64,000 nucleotides of DNA from Eupeodes corollae (Eukaryota > Arthropoda > Insecta > Diptera > Syrphidae), in NCBI RefSeq assembly GCF_945859685.1, contig NC_079149.1, positions 96,560,863 to 96,624,862 on the forward strand, written 5' to 3'. The notes below the pieces were generated by a model that was given only the letters and a program-made list of their open reading frames with translations, was not told the DNA's origin and searched no databases. Below, piece by piece: positions 58,545-64,000 of this stretch; position 1 is the first letter of the stretch, and every line of letters begins with the position of its first letter. Position numbers and translations under genes: made by a program.

Positions 58545-59640
58545 CACCCTCGACATATTCAGCAAACAAATGGCAGCGAGTACAGCTATAAGACTCAACG
58601 CCTCATTTCAATGGACCAACAACAATGTGGGGCACTCCATCATTTTGAACCTCTTTGGTTCTATATCAAAGTACATAGACTACACTATTCCTAAACCCCT
58701 ATTTGAAAAAAAATTCCAGGTATCCATTCCATTGAATGGGAAGACACAAAACTCCTGAATGACAAATGCATCCTTTTTATACAGATGGATCCAAGACAAA
58801 TGAGGGAGTTGGTAGTGGTGTGTACGCACCTCCCTAATCATTCTTCCAAGCGGAAATTTTAGCGATCAAAGAAGTTCCCTCATGACTTAGAGAAAACGTT
58901 ATATCAACTCCTGATATCCACATCTTCTCTGACAGTCAGGCTGCTATCAAATCCCTTGACGGTGTCTCAACCAAATCTCTAACGGCCCTCGATTAACGAT
59001 CGTCTCTTATGGAGATGGAGCAACAATTTAACATTTACCTCTGTTGGGTTTCAGGCCACAGAGACATCACAGGAAATTGTAGAGCCGATGAACTCGATAA
59101 AAATCGAACCGTCATACCTAATTCACCTGAAAGAAGATGGGTATACCGATAGCTACATGTAAACTTCTGGTAAAAGAAACAGCTTTTGTGATAGGAAATT
59201 CTAGGTGGCACAACTTACCAACATGCGCAGCCACATAACTCATATGGCCTTCACTGGACCTAAGGCTCTATAAAGAATTGTTATATCAAAGCAGACTTCA
59301 TATAAGCTCCCTAATAGTCGTCTTTACGGAACACTGTCTTATAGGCAGGCACGCAATACGCAATAGAGCTGTATGGACGAGTAAGAAGAGGAAACAATGT
59401 CTGACCTCCTCTGCACTTGCCCTGCTCTTTCACTAAGACGAAAACTTCATCTTGGAGAATACTCTTTTGATAATCCCAGTGAACTAGCTTAGCTAAAAAG
59501 GATATCAAATATCTCCTTCGCTTTATAAAAACCTAATAATGGTTCGACTAGTGGGAAGTAACTCTCTAGATTCCTGTGGTATCACAATGAGCCTTTTCTT
59601 TTGGCCTAAGTGTGTGGATTATATGCATTTTTATTGGTCA

Positions 59641-61654
59641 GGTCTAATCGATTGTAAAGCTTGTACACGTTTGTATAAGTATAGTTTAGTTTCATTTCAA
59701 ACATCGAAGATACGTTAGCAAATACATTTTCTAGTTTTTACACTAGGCTCTAAAAAATTTTTGGTACAAACTTTAAAGTCTCGTCTCTGAAGTTTCAAGG
59801 GTAGTATTGCTTATTGCTCTATTTTAAATAAAGTTCATCAATTCTCTTGATTGTTATTCACATTATAAGAAACTCTATTTTCCTGAAAATCCTTCCCAAT
59901 TCCAAGAAGAAAATTCCCATTTTATCTTTTAAACTCTTTCACATTGGTCATAGTGGAACATTAAAATAATAAAAATTACAATAACAACAACATCAGAATT
60001 TTAAATTTAAATTACGTTGCAATTTTTAAGTTTTTAATTAAAATTTCGAAGAGAAATTGTTTTTGATTTCGAAAACGTCCGAATCACCACCACCCATTCC
60101 GAAATGTTTCTATAAATCCCACTCACTTTTATACCGAACCTTCTTTCCCTTCCCCTTCCACCTGTTCTTTCGCTGTCTCAATTCCGGAAAACCATTCAAA
60201 AACTATAAAATATACAAAAGCCTTTCATTTGTATATTGGGATTTCCCTACCCTTTAGGTAAGTGGTAGGTATGGTGATGTCCTTTCTCGTTGCGGTTATT
60301 TTATCCGCTTGCTCGGACACAAACTATATAAGAGGTACGAATGTAATCGTATCTTTATACACACATTTGTACATAACCGTGTATGAAGGACGAAGGAATA
60401 TGTATGGCTTTATCGATATTGGTTCGGTTGTCTTTTAATTTTTATTTTTTATATTCGTTTGCAAATTTTTATTCTACCAATCTTTTCTTTTTTCTTCTTA
60501 TTTTTGGTTTGTCTTTTTTCAACAATTCGTTCATTTAATTTCATTATTCGTTCTTCAATTTGAGGAAAATGCAGAAAGGAACCAAGCAATTTGTGTTGTG
60601 TGTCATTGATTGTTTTTGTATTTCGTTGGTCCTTCTTTTATACTATTTCCTTTTTTTTTTAAATATTTTTGTTCTTAATTTTATTTCGTACGATTTTGGT
60701 GGTGGTGGTGATAATCAGAGAAAATGTCATTTGATTTCATTTCGTTTTTTTACTTTTTGCTGGGTTTTCTGATTTTAATTGCGACGAACGACAACGAGGA
60801 CGACGACGACTACGACGAAGATTGGTTACAGCCGAATGGAGCAACCCTACCAAATAATTAACATCAGAGGAAACAATTTTCTTGTGGTATTTACCATTAT
60901 CGCATATAACTTATAGTATGGGAGTCCTTTTGTGGTTTTTGTATTAAACCATCGACAAAAAAAGGACCCAGGACGACCATACCATGACGTGAATTCCCTG
61001 ATATGCAATAAAAAAGCCAAAAAATGAAAATTACAAAAAATAAAAGAAAAATCAACGAAACGAAACGTCATCGGTATTATTTGAATGGATTTTCTGTGAA
61101 GTTATCCGTGGGATTAATAGCAATTAATATTTCAGGGAAAATACATTTGCTATGGTCCTACTTTTGCTCTGTTCAACTCAGTTCTGTAGAAGAATTTACG
61201 CACTGATTTTTTCAGATTTTCACATTTCTGTTGCCAGATTTTCTGAAACAAACACAAATGTTGTGTCCTGTGATGATGATGATGAAGATGATTAAGGTTT
61301 AACTTTATATGTATCACCATATGAGGATATTTTTGAAGAGGACATTCGAATGTCGAGTTAAATTTACGGCACTCATATTCTTTGATTGAATGCATTATTT
61401 ATTATGTTATTTATTTTTGTTGGTGTTATTCAATGAATATAAATTAATATTATTATCGTGATGATTTGTCGTGTTTCTCGTTGATTGACACGAAGGATTC
61501 TTGAAAATATAAATAATGGGTTTAAGAGAAAAAATGTTGGTGGTATAATTAAAGTGAAATAAGGAATTTCCCTTCAAACGAGGTTCAATAAACCAATCGG
61601 GAGTGAAATTTGAACGTTTCTGAAATTGTCAACAACTTTAAAAAAGAATCTCAA
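59641..61654. other. no gene seen; simple repeats
   Basis: AT-rich sequence with GGT (60698-60710), GACGAC (60797-60820) and GAT (61272-61290) repeats. Frames up to 89 codons look like repeat translations. Confidence 0.5.
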
Positions 61655-62582
61655 GGGTGATTTTTTTGAGGTTAGGATTTTCATGCATTAGGATTTGACA
61701 GATCCCGCATGATTTCAGACATGGTGTCAAAGAGAAAGATGCTAAGTATGCTTTGACATTTCAAGAACTGAAGCCGAACGATCTGCCACAACGTCGAATT
61801 TTCAGTGAATGGGCCCTAGAAAAGTTGGCAGAAAATCCGCTTTTTTATCGACAAATTTTGTTCAGCGATGAGGCTCATTTCTAGTTGAATTGCTACGTAA
61901 ATAAGCAAAATTGCCGCATTTGGAGTGAAGAGCAACCAGAAGCCGTTCAAGAACTGCCCATGCATCCCGAAAAATGCACTGTTTGGTGTGGTTTGTACGC
62001 TGGTGGAATCATTGGACCGTATTTTTTCAAAGATGCTGTTGGACGCAACGTTACGGTGAATGGCGATCGCTATCGTTCAATGCTAACAAACTTTTTGTTG
62101 CCAAAAATGGAAGAACTGAACTTGGTTGACATGTGATTTCAACAAGATGGCGCTACATGCCACACAGCTCGCGATTCTATGGCCATTTTGAGGGAAAACT
62201 TCGGAGAACAATTCATCTCAAGGAATGGACCGGTAAGTTGGCGACCAAGATCATGCGATTTGACGCCTTTAGACTATTTTTTGTGGGGCTACGTCAAGTC
62301 TAAAGTCTACACAAATAAGCCAGTAACTATTCCAGCTTTGGAAGACAACATTTCCGAAGAAATTCGGGCTATTCCGGCCGAAATTCTCGAAAAAGTTAAC
62401 CAAAATTGGACTTTCCTAATGGACCACCTAAGACGCAGCCGCGGTCAACATTTAAATGAAATCATCTTCAAAAAGTAAATGTCATGGACCAATCTAACGT
62501 TTCAAATAAAGAATTGATGAGATTTTACAAATTGTATGCGTTTTTTTTTTTTAAAAAGTTCTCAAGCTCTTAAAAAATCACC
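61655..62582 (+). mobile_element. mariner-like element with DD41D spacing, deletion derivative
   Basis: Ends are gggtgattttttt (61655) and the complementary aaaaaatcacc (to 62582), with diverged internal ends. The transposase lacks its N-terminal DNA-binding half. Translation starts mid-protein (FQELKPNDLPQRRIFSEWAL), then QILFSDEAHF (first Asp), stop TAG, NKQNCRIWSEEQPEAVQELP, TVWCGLYAGGIIGPYFFKDA, VTVNGDRYRSMLTNFL, stop TGA, and FQQDGATCHTARDS (second Asp). RPRSCDLTPLDYFLWGYVKS follows, with 41 residues between the second Asp and the Asp of LTPLD. The C-terminus is complete (LRRSRGQHLNEIIFKK). Both stops replace a tryptophan position by single-base changes. Spacing matches the DD41D (rosa-type) group as I know it. 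Confidence 0.9.
61885..62478 (+). pseudogene. DD41D transposase, catalytic domain in two open segments
   Basis: Segments 61885-62136 and 62179-62478 belong to one frame separated by the TGA at 62134-62136. No frameshift is needed between the first and third catalytic residues, so this is the least damaged protein region in the window. The missing N-terminus still rules out function. Confidence 0.88.
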
Positions 62583-62894
62583 GTTTATCAAGTTAACTTC
62601 GAGGAGGTTCTTTTACCCTCAAGATATTCTGATTTAGTCTTATTGAGTATTCAAATAACCTTCTTTGCAGTTTTTACTATAAGAGGTTAAATGAATTTAG
62701 CTGGAAATCGTTACAAAAATACATTTTTATTGCTATGGTTTAAAACTGGTAAGCGGCTCGAGAATTTATTTTATTTATTTAACTTTATTCAGTTAAACAT
62801 ATATTCTAGATACTCAACTTGTTTTCTCCCTCTTTCCCTCCCCTCAGACAATGTTTATAATTATAGACTTTTATTTTTTAGTTTAAGTAAGAAA
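62583..62894. other. no gene seen
   Basis: AT-rich 310-bp gap between the mariner and the RTE fragment, with one 74-codon chance frame. Confidence 0.5.
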
Positions 62895-63735
62895 GAAAGT
62901 TTTATGAACAGGTGAAACGAAATTCACAGGTACATAAACCAAGAACCGAAGGCTGCAAAGACGAAAGTGGAAACATCATAGTGAATCCGCAGTCAATGCT
63001 GAGGATATGGAAGGACCACTTCTGCAGACTGTAGAACGGCGACGACGAACTGAATTCCGCTGTCAGGCAGGATGATCCATTCAACATAGACGACGAAAGC
63101 CAACAATCCCGTCCTCCCGACTTAGACGAAGTAAAGATTGCCATATCTAAGTTGAAGTCTAATAAAGCCGCTGGAGCGGATGGCTTGAATGCCGAGCTTT
63201 ATAAAGCAGCTGGAGATAAGTTGGTAAGGAGCATGCACCAACTTATCTGTAAGATATGGTCGGAGGAAAGCATGCCCGATGCATGGAACCTCAGTATTGT
63301 TTCAGTCTACTTAACATCGGTTACAAAATCTTCTCTGCCGTAATATGTGAACGTCTAAAGCCCATCGTCAACAACCTGATGGGTCCTTCTTAGTGTGGTT
63401 TTAGACCAGGGAATTTCACAGTTGATCAAATATTCACATTACGGCAGATCCTGGAAAAAACCCAAGAACACCAAATCGACACCCACCATCTTTTCATCGA
63501 TTTCAAGGCCGCATATGACAGCAGCTACTGGGACGAGCTGTATAGAGCCATGTCTAGTTTGTGCAGGTTGACCATGGAGAATTCACGCTGCTCCATAAAG
63601 GTTGAAAACAACTTAGCAGAACCTTTCGATGTCACTTAAGGTCTGAGACAAGGTGGTGCGCTGTCATGTGATTTTTTTAACATCGTGCTTGAAAGAATAG
63701 TGCAAGGCTCACACGTCAACACTTGAGGCATTATC
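62895..63735 (+). mobile_element. RTE-type LINE fragment (linker to RT motif B)
   Basis: Same family as 8.4 and 17.5 kb. It begins at KFYEQVKRNSQVHKPRTEGC and runs through QSMLRIWKDHFCRL (stop), DEVKIAISKLKSNKAAGADG, ELYKAAGDKLVRSMHQLICK and SEESMPDAWNLS. There is then a deletion of the ICPILKK block, followed by a frame-shifted HLFIDFKAAYDSSYWDEL (motif A) and the motif B region. Part of the segment after motif A (GIPAKLV) is deleted. It ends at SHVNT just before motif C, so neither the YADD nor the 3' tail is present. Confidence 0.88.
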
Positions 63736-64000
63736 TTTTCCGCGTTAAATAAGTGAATGAAGATAACCATTAAGACGGGTCTGTTAAGACTTGTAAGAAT
63801 TTTTTGAATCCTTTTTATTCCAAAATCAATGTTCTTTTTTTTTGAAACCTGTTCGAAGGTAAATGTGGGTTCATGTGTCAGAATGTACATGTTTTTAGAG
63901 ACCAGTCAGATACCATCAACTTTCAGAGCTTACTTGTGAGCTATGTTTTTAATACCTCACTGTAAAAAACATCTTCAGTTTGGTTTAAAATTTAACTAGG
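63736..64000. other. no gene seen
   Basis: AT-rich window edge with no recognisable feature. Confidence 0.5.

Larger units (their letters stand above)
57440..59640 (+). mobile_element. RNase H LINE (I/LOA-type), RT plus RNase H copy
   Basis: The longest copy of this family. RT: WREVKVVFIPKAGKCFQVN, LRPISLSSFILKTLERLID, and VAFLVGTFNNVDT (motif A, where the usual Asp-containing LDIEGAFDN is altered). Motif B is GTLQGGVLSPLLWDIVVYEL. Motif C is VDDVAIAA preceded by a stop in place of Tyr/Phe. The C-terminal part has TNEAKYLGLILDKKLSWKPN, VIRPILMYGVAVWW and VQRTACLCISGALRTTP. RNase H begins at about 58785: DGSKTNEGVGSGVYA, FQAEILAIKEV, IHIFSDSQAAIKSLDGVS, CWVSGHRDITGNCRADEL (catalytic set recognisable). 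The Cys cluster is heavily eroded. The 3' end TGGCCTAAGTGTGT matches the other copies. No endonuclease is seen. Confidence 0.88.

Overview
The window looks like nuclear DNA of an insect, most likely a fly (Diptera). It is AT-rich, carries CA/TA, GAT and CAACGAC-type simple repeats, and has several classes of non-LTR retrotransposon, mariner/Tc1 and piggyBac remnants, and a tRNA-derived SINE family. A tephritid-like fly is possible, because one mariner copy has DD41D spacing as in the rosa group, but this is inference. I found no host gene, rRNA, functional tRNA or CRISPR array. Every protein match I can defend belongs to a transposable element, and every element is broken. The rest reads as intergenic or intronic sequence.

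Layout: 1-2427 has no gene. 2441-4565 holds a SINE and three jockey-type reverse transcriptase (RT) pieces. 4566-6960 is low-complexity unique sequence. 7070-10035 is a CR1/jockey-like LINE ('family 1', minus strand) followed by an RTE-type LINE (plus strand). 11706-14270 is an inverted family 1 scrap, a family 1 copy with a 281-codon open RT frame, a SINE and a Tc1-like transposase. 17235-20010 is another family 1 scrap followed by the most complete RTE copy (endonuclease plus RT). 23335-25575 is a second RTE-like family. 27939-30905 is the longest family 1 copy, split by a SINE with target-site duplication. 34612-36365 holds a piggyBac deletion derivative and a jockey-type 5' half. 37376-37737 has alternating inverted octamers. 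39795-41840 is a family 1 copy on the plus strand. 43827-45300 is an AT-rich array built on TTATACCA. 45401-47492 is a mariner with terminal inverted repeats that was itself hit by an RNase H-bearing LINE. 49100-50091 is a second mariner of the same terminal-repeat family. 50185-50682 has duplicated family 1 3' ends around a SINE. 54888-55845 is an RNase H LINE with a 14-bp duplication. 57440-59640 is its longer relative. 61655-62582 is a DD41D mariner, and 62895-63735 an RTE fragment.

How the parts relate: the SINE has a tRNA-like head with A and B boxes, and its 3' end resembles the 3' end of the RTE LINEs in this same window, so the RTE machinery is the likely mobiliser. Nesting and target-site duplications give a partial history: family 1 LINE before SINE at 28.6 kb, and mariner before RNase H LINE at 45.5 kb. 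I do not see a new multi-gene system. The notable points are the SINE/RTE 3'-end pairing, the nested insertions, and two unexplained repeat structures (43.8-45.3 kb and 37.4-37.7 kb).
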